This document shows positions 56,122 to 64,000 of a stretch of DNA of 64,000 nucleotides, piece by piece. Both the position numbers and the translations under genes were made by a program. The stretch is from Bacteroidota bacterium. GTDB taxonomy: Bacteria > Bacteroidota > Ignavibacteria > Kapaibacteriales > UBA2268. The DNA lies in assembly GCA_004322215.1 (NCBI GenBank), contig SCSM01000007.1, positions 1 through 64,000 of the forward strand, given 5' to 3'. Each line of letters starts with the position of its first letter. The first letter of the stretch is position 1. The notes below the pieces were generated by a model. It had not been told where the DNA came from. It made no database searches and saw only the letters and a list, made by a program, of their open reading frames with translations.

Positions 56122-58041
56122 TTATCTTCCAAAATTCCGGGATTTGACATATTCATACACTTCATTACCATTAATCCTTAAACGTAAATGATTCATCATC
56201 TTACCCATTACAATCTTTTCTCTTTTCTCTTCTTTTATAATTTTAATCCCTTTTAATTCATCTTTGACCGATTTGTAAACATCCTCCAATTCTTTTGTTG
56301 AGCATGGTTCAGCTATCAGTTCATTTGAATATCCATTATTCGATATTATTTTTTCAAGCAAAGCCAAAATCGAATCTTTAACTATTTTATTTTCTTTGTA
56401 AAGCTCAAATACTTTAAGAAAATCATTTTCACTAAGTAAGTCGGTATCCAATTTTTTTCGTTTTAATCTTTTTGGATATTGAATCAATACCATGCCTGCA
56501 AATTTAGATTCTAATTTCATTTCTTTGATGCATTTATCAAATAACCTGACAAACTTCGAACCTGATAAATCTCTTCTTAAATCTTTTGGTACACTAATTT
56601 CCTCAAACCATTTTTCATACTCCCAGTATGGTTTGATGAGACCGGACCTAATAGTATCCAGCCGTTCTTTTGTAACTTTTTTCGGAGGTAAATCAGTGTC
56701 GGGATACATCCTGTCCGGACCGGGAAGAATTCTTTCAAAGCCGGTTGTACCGTCACGAAGTGCCTGTCTTGTTTCCGAAGGTACTCCTATAGTTGCCTCT
56801 CTTGCTCTGATTACAATTTCATTTGCTCCCATTTCGGAATCCTGCTGATTTCCCCAGACTATCACTAACGTATCATCATCGGTTGCTCCTACTGTCTTTC
56901 TTATCTTCAAGCCCTCTGAAGTTGATAATGTATTTTCTGCACTATCGGAATGAATTATATTTGGTAATGTTGTTAAACAAGCAATTACTCTTACCCTATC
57001 GGAAAATTCTTTTGAGAAATAAGTATCAGTCTGGGTTTTCCTTGTGAGTATTCCTTTGAAACCCCTGAGAGTAACACATTTCACGAACATGCCCTCTTCG
57101 ATTGCCTTGCTTATTGGCTGATAATATGTTTTTCTCAACAATTTCGTTATATCATCAATCCTATATCCGAATGAATCCTGAGTTATTCCTCTTTTATGCA
57201 GTTCTTCTCTGATTCTTAACAGGTTCCATTGCCTCATTGCCTCATTATAAGTCAGCAGAGGAATTCTTTTAATGCTGGGAACACCTTTTATTTCAATTCT
57301 TGTTCCGCCTGTAACACTGACGTTAACATCTTCTCTTCCAGCACCAACCCCGGTTCTTACTTTGCCAGTACACCTCGAAAGCCGGCGGATGATGTCATTG
57401 ACTTCAGCTACCTCAAAAGGAGTCTTCATATCAGGATAAGTAACTGTTTCAATAAGAGGCATACCAAGCCGGTCAGCAATATATACCCTTTTATGACCAA
57501 CATCTGACGCTTCCCTGCATGAATCTTCTTCGATTGACATCTGAATTAACCTTATTTCACGGGTTTTATAAGGAATTGCACCACCGACTGAAACAATTGC
57601 TGTCCTTTGGAACCCAGTTGGAATGCTGCCGTCGAGATACTGCTTTCTTGCTATGTGCATTTCATCTACAATTTTCGATTTGGTCATCAAAGCAATTTCC
57701 AGGGCAATATCGAGCGCCTGCTCATTGATTTGAAACGGTGGTGTGTCATCCATTTCGTAAGTACAAACAGTGTCATGATGTATCCTGTAAATAATATCTT
57801 TTTTTGTTTTAAATTCCATCAGAGCTGTGCCGTCGTACTCACCCAATTCGGACAGTGTTGGTCTCATGTGTCTTAATATTTCGGCATCATAATCTTTACT
57901 GTATAATCCGGCAGGGCATCTGCAAAACAATTTATGGTTAGTCAGTAATTGCTGGTGAACTTCCAAACCCGACATAAACCCGACACGGGCATAATCACCG
58001 GGTGTCATCTCTTCAAAAGTTTTAAATTCGAAATCGTACAT
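56122..58041 (-). CDS. gatE: archaeal-type Glu-tRNA(Gln) amidotransferase subunit E
   Basis: A 639-residue kinase/transamidase subunit that phosphorylates and amidates Glu-tRNA(Gln) using ammonia from GatD. The GatB-like core is clear: GFMSGLEVHQQLLTNHKLFC, FQINEQALDIALEIALMTKS, MHIARKQYLDGSIPTGFQRT, QMSIEEDSCREASD, and TGVGAGREDVNVSVTGGTRI. The insertion specific to GatE, a GAD-type domain related to bacterial AspRS, spans about 340-425. The block FERILPGPDRMYPDTDLPPK follows. The C-terminal helical/YqeY-like tail reaches the end. These features separate it from GatB. No ribosome binding site is evident before the ATG. gatD follows after two bases. A weak hairpin lies between rpsP and this gene. 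Confidence 0.94.
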   Translation of the reverse strand: MYDFEFKTFEEMTPGDYARVGFMSGLEVHQQLLTNHKLFCRCPAGLYSKDYDAEILRHMRPTLSELGEYDGTALMEFKTKKDIIYRIHHDTVCTYEMDDTPPFQINEQALDIALEIALMTKSKIVDEMHIARKQYLDGSIPTGFQRTAIVSVGGAIPYKTREIRLIQMSIEEDSCREASDVGHKRVYIADRLGMPLIETVTYPDMKTPFEVAEVNDIIRRLSRCTGKVRTGVGAGREDVNVSVTGGTRIEIKGVPSIKRIPLLTYNEAMRQWNLLRIREELHKRGITQDSFGYRIDDITKLLRKTYYQPISKAIEEGMFVKCVTLRGFKGILTRKTQTDTYFSKEFSDRVRVIACLTTLPNIIHSDSAENTLSTSEGLKIRKTVGATDDDTLVIVWGNQQDSEMGANEIVIRAREATIGVPSETRQALRDGTTGFERILPGPDRMYPDTDLPPKKVTKERLDTIRSGLIKPYWEYEKWFEEISVPKDLRRDLSGSKFVRLFDKCIKEMKLESKFAGMVLIQYPKRLKRKKLDTDLLSENDFLKVFELYKENKIVKDSILALLEKIISNNGYSNELIAEPCSTKELEDVYKSVKDELKGIKIIKEEKREKIVMGKMMNHLRLRINGNEVYEYVKSRNFGR

Positions 58042-58075
58042 ATATAATGTTTTACTTTATTCAATCAACCATGTA

Positions 58076-58107
58076 AATACAAAAGAAACCAAATAAGAAA
58101 TTTGGTT
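58076..58107 (-). terminator. possible weak terminator between rpsP and gatE
   Basis: Eight-bp A/T-rich stem AACCAAAT / ATTTGGTT with a 5-base loop (58087-58107), followed on the minus strand by TCTTTTGT. It begins 25 bp after the rpsP stop. The stem is weak, so partial readthrough into gatED is plausible. Confidence 0.45.
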
Positions 58108-58131
58108 CTTATTTATTATTCTTACTCATTT

Positions 58132-58590
58132 TTATTCTGCGGATTCGGCTTTCACTTCTGGCTCAGCCGGAGTTTCGGTTTTTTTCTCTGCTTCTTTCTT
58201 TGCCGCTTCTGCTGCTTTTTCCTTATCGCTTACCTTCTTTTTGCGTAAATCTTTTCTTCTGAAATATCTTGCCTTTGCAACTTCTTTATGAAGTTTCACA
58301 GCTTCCTCTATTTCTACCTGGTTACTGCCTTTCATAGCCATATATTTTCTGAGCAAAATTCCTTCGTAGCTCAAAAGATTTCTTACGAGGTTTGTCGGCT
58401 GTGCACCCACACTCAGCCAATAAACTGCCCTGTCCGGGTCAATCGAAATTACCGATGGCTGATGATGAGGGTCATAATAGCCCAATCTTTCTATAAATGC
58501 ACCGTCGCGTTTTGCTCTCTCGTCGATTGCGACAATGTCATAAACGGGGTGATGAACACGCCCTTTTCTTCTTAATCTTAATTTTACCAT
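58132..58590 (-). CDS. rpsP: 30S ribosomal protein S16
   Basis: A 152-residue S16. I start at the ATG at 58590 (MVKLRLRRKGRVHHPVYDIV) with AAGGTT just upstream. The open frame reaches to 58662, but those residues overlap the end of ffh and do not match S16. The S16 core covers about 1-85 (DGAFIERLGYYDP, YWLSVGAQPTNLVRNLLS). Beyond it lies a charged Lys/Glu/Ala tail, as often seen in Bacteroidota-type S16. It follows ffh by 43 bp. In most bacteria rimM, trmD and rplS come next; here they are absent and gatE follows. Confidence 0.97.
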   Translation of the reverse strand: MVKLRLRRKGRVHHPVYDIVAIDERAKRDGAFIERLGYYDPHHQPSVISIDPDRAVYWLSVGAQPTNLVRNLLSYEGILLRKYMAMKGSNQVEIEEAVKLHKEVAKARYFRRKDLRKKKVSDKEKAAEAAKKEAEKKTETPAEPEVKAESAE

Positions 58591-58633
58591 TTTTAACCTT
58601 AATAATTTATAAATAAATAATAATTTTTTATTT

Positions 58634-59971
58634 TCACCTGTTAAAGCCCTTAGGCATGCCAAGCCCCTGGAGTAATTTCATTTTATTGCCACGTGCAAAA
58701 TTCTTCATCATCTTATTCATTTCTTCGAATTGTTTCAGCAGCCGGTTGACTTCCTGAATAGTATTACCGCTTCCGTCAGCTATTCTCTTTCTTCGCGAAC
58801 CATTCAGAATTTTCGGATTGTTCCTTTCTGATTTTGTCATTGAAAGTACAATCGCTTCTACTTTTGAAAAATTCTTTTCATCAACATTCACACCCTTTAA
58901 TGCTTTGTCCATTCCCGGCAGCATACCTAACAAATCCCTGATGGAACCCATCTTTTTTATAGTTCTCATCTGCTCGAGAAAATCATCGAATGTGAACTGA
59001 TTTTTCCTGAGCTTTTCTTCAAGCTTCTGTGCCTGTTTCTCATCAACTTCCAACTCTGCTTTTTCGACAAGAGTGAGAATATCACCCATTCCGAGTATTC
59101 TCGAAGCAATTCTTTCGGGATGGAATGGTTCGAGTGCATCAAGCTTTTCCCCCACACCAACATATTTTATCGGTTTTCCGACAACAGAAAGTACGGATAA
59201 TGCCGCACCGCCTCTTGTGTCTCCGTCAAGCTTAGTAAGTATTACTCCTGTTAGATTCAATCTCTCGTGGAATGCCTTTGCAGTCGTTACCGCATCCTGT
59301 CCAATCATCGCATCAACAACGAAAAGAGTTTCAGTCGGTTTCACAGCATCTGAGATTTCAACAACCTCTTTCATCATCTCTTCGTCAATCGTCAAACGAC
59401 CGGCAGTGTCTATGATGACAGTATCTCTTGCAAATCGCTTCGAATAATTAATTGCTTCGGTTGCTATTTTAATCGGATTAGTGCTGTCATACGCAAACAC
59501 AGGCAATCCCGCAGACTGCCCAAGCTGTTTCAACTGGTCAATAGCCGCCGGACGGTGAACGTCGCATGATACTAATAACGGCTGTCTTCCCTTCTTCCTC
59601 AGTGATTTTGCCAGCTTTGCACAGAATGTCGTCTTACCCGAACCCTGCAAACCGGCAACAAGAACAACTGTCGGAGGATGTGGCGAAAAGACAAGGTCTG
59701 CCCGCTTATTTCCCATGATTTCGACAAGTTCGGAATGAACTAACTTTACAATTACCTGTTCGGGTAAAAGTGTTCCTTTTACTTCTGTTCCGATTGCTTT
59801 TGTCTTTACATTTTCTACAAACTGACGAGCTACATTCAGATTGACATCCGCTTCGAGCAAGGCACGGCGAATCTCTCGCATTGCCTCCTCGATATTATCT
59901 TCTGTTATAGTTGCCTGACCGCGAAAACGCTTCAGAGCTAATTCAAGTTTTTCTGTTAAACTTTCAAACAC
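58634..59971 (-). CDS. ffh: signal recognition particle protein Ffh
   Basis: GTPase of 445 residues that binds signal sequences and the SRP RNA. It has the N domain (MFESLTEKLELALKRFRGQA), the G domain with GLQGSGKTTFCAKLA (G1), DTAGR and TKLDGDTRGGAALS, and the M domain with MGSIRDLLGMLPGMDK and ERNNPKILNGSRRKRIADGS. The C-terminus is basic (GNKMKLLQGLGMPKGF). The start is GTG at 59971 with GGATGACG upstream. It is the first gene of the run ffh-rpsP-gatE-gatD. Confidence 0.97.
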   Translation of the reverse strand: MFESLTEKLELALKRFRGQATITEDNIEEAMREIRRALLEADVNLNVARQFVENVKTKAIGTEVKGTLLPEQVIVKLVHSELVEIMGNKRADLVFSPHPPTVVLVAGLQGSGKTTFCAKLAKSLRKKGRQPLLVSCDVHRPAAIDQLKQLGQSAGLPVFAYDSTNPIKIATEAINYSKRFARDTVIIDTAGRLTIDEEMMKEVVEISDAVKPTETLFVVDAMIGQDAVTTAKAFHERLNLTGVILTKLDGDTRGGAALSVLSVVGKPIKYVGVGEKLDALEPFHPERIASRILGMGDILTLVEKAELEVDEKQAQKLEEKLRKNQFTFDDFLEQMRTIKKMGSIRDLLGMLPGMDKALKGVNVDEKNFSKVEAIVLSMTKSERNNPKILNGSRRKRIADGSGNTIQEVNRLLKQFEEMNKMMKNFARGNKMKLLQGLGMPKGFNR

Positions 59972-60290
59972 TTTACGTCATCCAAAATAATCAAGACATC
60001 AAAATTAAGAGGAAAAACTGACTTTACCAAAAAATTAAGTACCAAATATTAAAAATATTTGCGTAATTTTTTTGCGTTTAGGAAAAAAGAATTTGGATTA
60101 TAAAATAATAATTGATAGTTTAATATAAAATAAATTTTAAATAGTTTTTACTGCTATTATAAATGTATATATAATGATGTAGGTGATTATATAGGTAAGA
60201 AATTAATTACTGAACCTTATGGTAAATTACAATGTTGTTATGGTACTCCATTAGACCCCAAAAAAGTTAAATGTCCGTTATAAGAATTTT
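59972..60290. other. very A/T-rich divergent region with a gene remnant
   Basis: About 320 bases between ffh (minus) and a small barrel-like gene (plus), markedly A/T richer than the neighbours. It includes the ffh promoter and a start-less open frame (60134-60283) entered separately. Nothing else is supported. Confidence 0.5.
60134..60283 (+). pseudogene. possible 3' remnant of an unidentified gene
   Basis: The frame after the TAA at 60131 runs 49 codons to a TAA at 60281-60283. It contains no ATG, GTG or TTG start with a ribosome binding site. The last part reads GDYIGKKLITEPYGKLQCCY followed by a Pro/Lys/Cys-rich end, which looks protein-like rather than random A/T sequence. I take it as a decayed C-terminus. 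It is directly followed, ten bases on, by the next gene. Confidence 0.3.
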
Positions 60291-60791
60291 ATGAATTATA
60301 AAATATTATATATTATTTTTATTTCATTTATTTCAGTATTCAATTTAAAGTCAGCTGATGTTCATCCTCAAGATAGTTTAGGGGATCACTTGTGGTATAT
60401 AGAAATTTGGGGTTCAGGTTTAGGTGTATCTTTTAATTATGAGTATAATATTATTAATAATATTATCTATATTGATAAAATTAATATAAGAACCGGAATT
60501 GGTTCAACCTTGTTTTTATTAAATTATTTTGATTTACCTGTCATGTTAAATTTTTTAATTGGAAAAAAATATTGCTTTGAATTTGGTTTTGGTGGCTTAT
60601 TTGATTATGTGTCTCAACTAGAACATAAAGATTTTCCATATCCATCTCAGGTAATAAAATTTATCTCTGTATTTGGTTATCGTTATATCGGTGATAGTGG
60701 TTCAATTTTTAGAACTTCATTTACTCCTATTATATTCCCAAATGGGGTGATAATTCCATATATAGGTATTAGCTTTGGTCATTACTTTTGA
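60291..60791 (+). CDS. hypothetical exported beta-barrel-like protein
   Basis: A 166-residue protein with a signal peptide (MNYKILYIIFISFISVFNLK, Ala next to the likely cut). The mature part is made of alternating short strands with aromatic and Gly residues (GSGLGVSFNYEYNI, FEFGFGGLFDYVS, FRTSFTPIIFPNGVIIPYIG) and ends in Phe (SFGHYF). A C-terminal aromatic residue is typical of outer-membrane barrels. The base composition is lower in G+C than the surrounding genes. Family unknown. It is convergent with dnaB, with 14 bp between stops. Confidence 0.65.
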   Translation: MNYKILYIIFISFISVFNLKSADVHPQDSLGDHLWYIEIWGSGLGVSFNYEYNIINNIIYIDKINIRTGIGSTLFLLNYFDLPVMLNFLIGKKYCFEFGFGGLFDYVSQLEHKDFPYPSQVIKFISVFGYRYIGDSGSIFRTSFTPIIFPNGVIIPYIGISFGHYF

Positions 60792-60805
60792 TTTTTCCTT
60801 TCAAC

Positions 60806-62305
60806 CTAAAACACCGGCTCTTCTTCCTCTTCGTCTGCATCGAATTTGACGAGGTCTTCAGGTATGTCCTGGTACTCGAAGGCGAGTGTTTCGAACCTTG
60901 CATACTCCTTGACAAATGCGAGACGTGCAACTCCGACAGGACCGTTTCTGTGCTTGCCTATTATAGCTTCGGCTGTGCCTTCCGTAGGTGTGTTGTCCTC
61001 GTAGGTTTTGATTTTATAGTACTCCGGTCTGTGGACAAACATAACAACGTCTGCGTCCTGCTCTATACTTCCCGATTCACGCAAATCGGAAAGCATAGGT
61101 CGTTTGTCTTCCCTTTTCTCGCTCGAACGGTTTAGCTGTGCAAGAGCCACAACCGGAATCTTCAGTTCCTTTGCCATCTGCTTCAGTGTCTGCGAGATAA
61201 TTGAAATTTCACGTTCACGGCTTTCAGCTTTCGGCGACCTGATAAGCTGGAGGTAGTCAACCATTACAATGTCAACTCCGTATTCGGCAATCATCCTGCG
61301 GCACTTTGCACGAAGCTCCATAATCGTAAGAGATGCACTGTCGTCTATTATTATTGGTGCATCGCCGATTTTTGTCATTACTTTTACAATTTTATGAAGG
61401 GCATCAACAGTTACCTTTCCGATTCTTATATCATTCGCATTGACTTTGGCTTCAGCCGCAAGAAGACGCAGAGCCAACTGCTGTGAATCCATCTCAATGG
61501 AAAAGAAACCGACTTTCTTCTTATATTCTACAGCCATGTTTCTTGCCATTGACAATGCGAGTGCAGTCTTGCCCATCGAAGGACGTCCGGCAATCACTAT
61601 GAAGTCAGAAGCATGGAACCCGCCGAGAAAGTCATCAACTTTTTTGAATCCCGAAGGAATACCCAACATTCCCCCCTTACCTTCTTCTGCATGGCTTTCG
61701 ATTAGCTTGAATGCATCATAAACAATCGGCTTGATTTTAACGTATCCCTTATGAAATCTTTTATCGGACAATTTGAAAATCTCGCTTTCCGCATAATCAA
61801 TTTCTTCGAGTGCATCGGTAGATTCATCATAAGCACTCGAAAGAATTTTTCCTGCTGTTGAAATTAGATTTCTCTTAAGATATTTCTCCTGCACAATCAT
61901 TGCATAATGCTCGACATTAGCTGCTGTGGGTGTTTTGCGGTTTATATCCGATAAATATGCAGTTCCCCCGATTTCCTCGAGTTGTTTTCTTGCAATCAAC
62001 TCTTCCGATAAAGTAATAATATCAACATCAATTTTGCGGTTGAACATACCGAGAATTGCATCATATATTTTTCGGTTTGCTTCGCTGTAAAAGCTTTCGA
62101 CATCGAGGATTTCAATCACCTTGGCAATCGAGGACTGCTCGAGCATCATAGAGCCGATTACAGCCATCTCCGCTTCGGGTGAATGAGGAGGAATTTTTGA
62201 ACCGAAAGATTCAAAATCAATCTTTTGTGATTTTTCTCTCCCCCCGCCAAACTTTTTTGCATAAGGATATACATTGTCGAACTCGTTAATGTATGAACCG
62301 CTCAT
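60806..62305 (-). CDS. dnaB: replicative DNA helicase DnaB
   Basis: Hexameric 5'-3' helicase of 499 residues for replication forks. The N-terminal domain begins after about 35 residues (PPHSPEAEMAVIGSMMLEQS, GGTAYLSDINRKTPTAANVE). The RecA-like domain has AGRPSMGKTALALSMARNMA (Walker A), GFFSIEMDSQQLALRLLAAE, DIVMVDYLQLIRSPK (Walker B) and LAQLNRSSEKREDKRPMLSD. The C-terminus is acidic (DADEEEEEPVF). AGGGT precedes the ATG. No neighbouring replication genes are present. No intein or insertion was seen. Confidence 0.97.
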   Translation of the reverse strand: MSGSYINEFDNVYPYAKKFGGGREKSQKIDFESFGSKIPPHSPEAEMAVIGSMMLEQSSIAKVIEILDVESFYSEANRKIYDAILGMFNRKIDVDIITLSEELIARKQLEEIGGTAYLSDINRKTPTAANVEHYAMIVQEKYLKRNLISTAGKILSSAYDESTDALEEIDYAESEIFKLSDKRFHKGYVKIKPIVYDAFKLIESHAEEGKGGMLGIPSGFKKVDDFLGGFHASDFIVIAGRPSMGKTALALSMARNMAVEYKKKVGFFSIEMDSQQLALRLLAAEAKVNANDIRIGKVTVDALHKIVKVMTKIGDAPIIIDDSASLTIMELRAKCRRMIAEYGVDIVMVDYLQLIRSPKAESREREISIISQTLKQMAKELKIPVVALAQLNRSSEKREDKRPMLSDLRESGSIEQDADVVMFVHRPEYYKIKTYEDNTPTEGTAEAIIGKHRNGPVGVARLAFVKEYARFETLAFEYQDIPEDLVKFDADEEEEEPVF

Positions 62306-62528
62306 ATTATTACCCTGATTTTTTATCTAATTTGAAAACTAATGGGAAACAAATGTAAGCATATTGAATAATCGAAAATAAACAAATTCTCAACACAGAT
62401 TTTGTTTTCTGTGGAAAAATTTCCAATTTTATACTTGGATTCATAGCAAAATTTAATTATATAATTGAAAATTATTTGCTGCTTTGAAATAGACAGAGAG
62501 TTTTATAAATTATTTTAGGAAGGTTAAA

Positions 62529-63605
62529 ATGAAAAGAATAGCTAATCTACTCATTGTGATTTTTACGGTTATTTTGTTTACCAATTTATTTTCACAGGAA
62601 TACAGCCACCCGAAAAGCATGGTTTATGATGCAGCAAGAGATAGGTATTTGATTTCCAATGTTCAATCGGGACAAGTTCTTGCATTAAGCAATTCAAATG
62701 AGCTTACTGTTTTTATTGATGGGCAAATGGCTCAACCGCGGGGAATGTTGATTGTCGAGGATACATTACTTGTCGTCGATGGCAGTGCTTTAGTTTGGTT
62801 TAAATTAGATGATGGTTCGTTTATAAAGGATACTGTCATAGAAGGTGCTTCTAAATTAGTTGATTTGACAATTGATGATGAAAAATATATATATTTTACT
62901 GACATTATTGAAAAAAAATTATTCATTTACAATCTTCTTGACAAATCTATGTTGATTTATAATTTTAAACAAAGCACCTGGCCCAATGGTATAATTTATG
63001 ATAAAAACAAATTATATGTAACTACTTATGGGGATTCTGCACAAATTGTCGTTTTTGATTTGAGTTCCTGGAGTGAAACTAAATATGATTATTCAAATTA
63101 TAAATATTTCGATGGTATTGTAACAGACGGGAATGGTACCTTTTATGTAGCATGTTGGGAAGATATGATGTCTTATGATAGCGTTGGTAAAATCCTAAAG
63201 TTCAGTGTTGAAGATATTAATAATCTTACCGTTTTTAAAACCGGTTTATGGGGACCGAGTGACATATACTTTAATCCAATTAAAAATGAAATAGCCGTAC
63301 CCAATTACACGGGTGATACTGTATCATTTATTCCGTTGGCAACCAATGTATTTGATAATCAGAATGAGAATGATTTGTTCCAGGTCGAGCATAATAAAAT
63401 AAATAATGCATTAAAAATTAGATTTAAGAAAAATTTAACAAGTAACGAATATTTATATGTCTATAATATTTATGGTCAATTGATGCAAAAAGTACAAATT
63501 TCATTAAATCAAAATGAATATAATCTTAATTTGAATGGTTATATTCAGGGAATTTATTTTATCAAAATCGGGAATAATATAAGTAAGTTCTTAATTTCTA
63601 ATTAA
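62529..63605 (+). CDS. secreted SMP-30/NHL-like beta-propeller protein with T9SS sorting domain
   Basis: A 358-residue exported protein. The signal peptide is followed by a propeller of the SMP-30/gluconolactonase or NHL kind (HPKSMVYDAARDRYLISNVQ, DGQMAQPRGMLIVEDTLLVV, WPNGIIYDKNKLYVTTYGDS, FDGIVTDGNGTFYVACWED, GPSDIYFNPIKNEIAVPNYT). The last 70 residues form a T9SS sorting domain (LYVYNIYGQLMQKVQI ... YIQGIYFIKIG). AGGAAGG precedes the ATG. Its substrate is unknown; a hydrolase activity cannot be claimed from this. It is divergent from dnaB. Confidence 0.85.
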   Translation: MKRIANLLIVIFTVILFTNLFSQEYSHPKSMVYDAARDRYLISNVQSGQVLALSNSNELTVFIDGQMAQPRGMLIVEDTLLVVDGSALVWFKLDDGSFIKDTVIEGASKLVDLTIDDEKYIYFTDIIEKKLFIYNLLDKSMLIYNFKQSTWPNGIIYDKNKLYVTTYGDSAQIVVFDLSSWSETKYDYSNYKYFDGIVTDGNGTFYVACWEDMMSYDSVGKILKFSVEDINNLTVFKTGLWGPSDIYFNPIKNEIAVPNYTGDTVSFIPLATNVFDNQNENDLFQVEHNKINNALKIRFKKNLTSNEYLYVYNIYGQLMQKVQISLNQNEYNLNLNGYIQGIYFIKIGNNISKFLISN

Positions 63606-63733
63606 TTAACACTATAATACAAAAATTAATTTATTTTTAATTTTTTTGCAACCTTTTTATAAAAATTGTGTTATTCCTTATGTTATGAAGTGCAAATTCT
63701 TATAATTTAGTAATAAATAATCTTGAGGGACCT

Positions 63734-64000
63734 ATGAATTTCTTAAAAAATTTACCACGTTTCTTTTTACCGGTAATTTTTCTAACATTTATTTTTATTC
63801 TTGCTTGCACAAAAGACAATAACACAAATCCTACAAACAATAACCAGATTGCAGGGATTATAAAAGACGAGCAGGATAATGGTGTTCCAAATGCAATTAT
63901 CGAAGCAATTAACAGCGGTACTGCTATTCAGGGACTGCTTGGTTCGGATACAACTGACGAAGACGGGAAATTCCTTTTAAACGGAATGCCTGATGATGTC
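63734..64000 (+). CDS. lipoprotein with carboxypeptidase-regulatory-like domain, 3' end outside window
   Basis: ATG at 63734 with GAGGGA upstream opens a frame that stays open for 89 codons to the window edge. The N-terminus is a type II signal peptide with lipobox FILAC (Cys24) and tether TKDNNTNPTNNNQ. After it comes a carboxypeptidase-regulatory-like (CarboxypepD_reg) beta domain: IAGIIKDEQDNGVPNAIIEA ... DTTDEDGKFLLNGMPDD. The rest is missing. Confidence 0.8.
   Translation, partial: MNFLKNLPRFFLPVIFLTFIFILACTKDNNTNPTNNNQIAGIIKDEQDNGVPNAIIEAINSGTAIQGLLGSDTTDEDGKFLLNGMPDDV

Noticed and set aside
62394-62413. Hairpin CACAGA-N8-TCTGTG between dnaB and the propeller gene
   Set aside because: Six-bp stem without a T run for either gene and no known regulatory pattern.

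Overview
The window is AT-rich DNA from a bacterium of the Bacteroidota/Ignavibacteriota (FCB) side of the tree. The evidence is the many secreted proteins with a type IX secretion (T9SS) C-terminal sorting domain, the TPR-histidine kinases, a CHAT-TPR protein, DUF3160 and PD40-OmpA proteins, and ribosome binding sites of the AGGT/GGAG kind. I cannot fix the genus; an Ignavibacteria- or Kapabacteria-like lineage is my inference.

Layout: 1-650 holds three very small minus-strand genes. 1.1-8 kb: TPR-histidine kinase, DUF4139 protein, M16 peptidase. 8-13.3 kb: ileS (type 2, altered HIGH motif), an H1-like/DksA fusion and lspA. 13.4-20 kb: a secreted subtilisin facing a second TPR-histidine kinase. 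20-25.8 kb: a minus-strand run of a CHAT-TPR protein, a PD40-OmpA protein overlapping dapD, and a 72-residue membrane protein. 25.8-31.1 kb: rluB, a secreted protein and the division cluster ftsQ-ftsA-ftsZ. 31.5-35.3 kb: an atypical SDR, tRNA-Ser(TGA) with its terminator, and three tandem paralogous lipoproteins. 35.4-39.8 kb: two T9SS cargo proteins around tRNA-Thr(CGT). 39.9-42.8 kb: a DtxR-type regulator with feoA-feoB. 43-50 kb: a MoxR ATPase, a lipoprotein and two tandem DUF3160 proteins. 50.1-52.8 kb: a VIT-vWA-TonB_C-FKBP fusion. 53-54.7 kb: mtnA with a class II aldolase-like gene. 54.7-60 kb: ffh, rpsP, gatE and gatD on the minus strand. 60-64 kb: a gene remnant, a small barrel-like protein, dnaB, a secreted propeller and a truncated lipoprotein.

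The strongest unusual observation is a complete archaeal-type GatD-GatE tRNA-dependent amidotransferase, with its catalytic residues intact, directly after the bacterial ffh-rpsP pair, where rimM-trmD-rplS would normally be expected. Other points of interest are the noncanonical GXHH IleRS signature, the VIT-vWA-TonB-FKBP fusion, the H1-like/DksA fusion, the mtnA-aldolase pair (possible methylthioadenosine/DHAP shunt), and a near-identical 176-bp tract shared by otherwise diverged DUF3160 paralogues.
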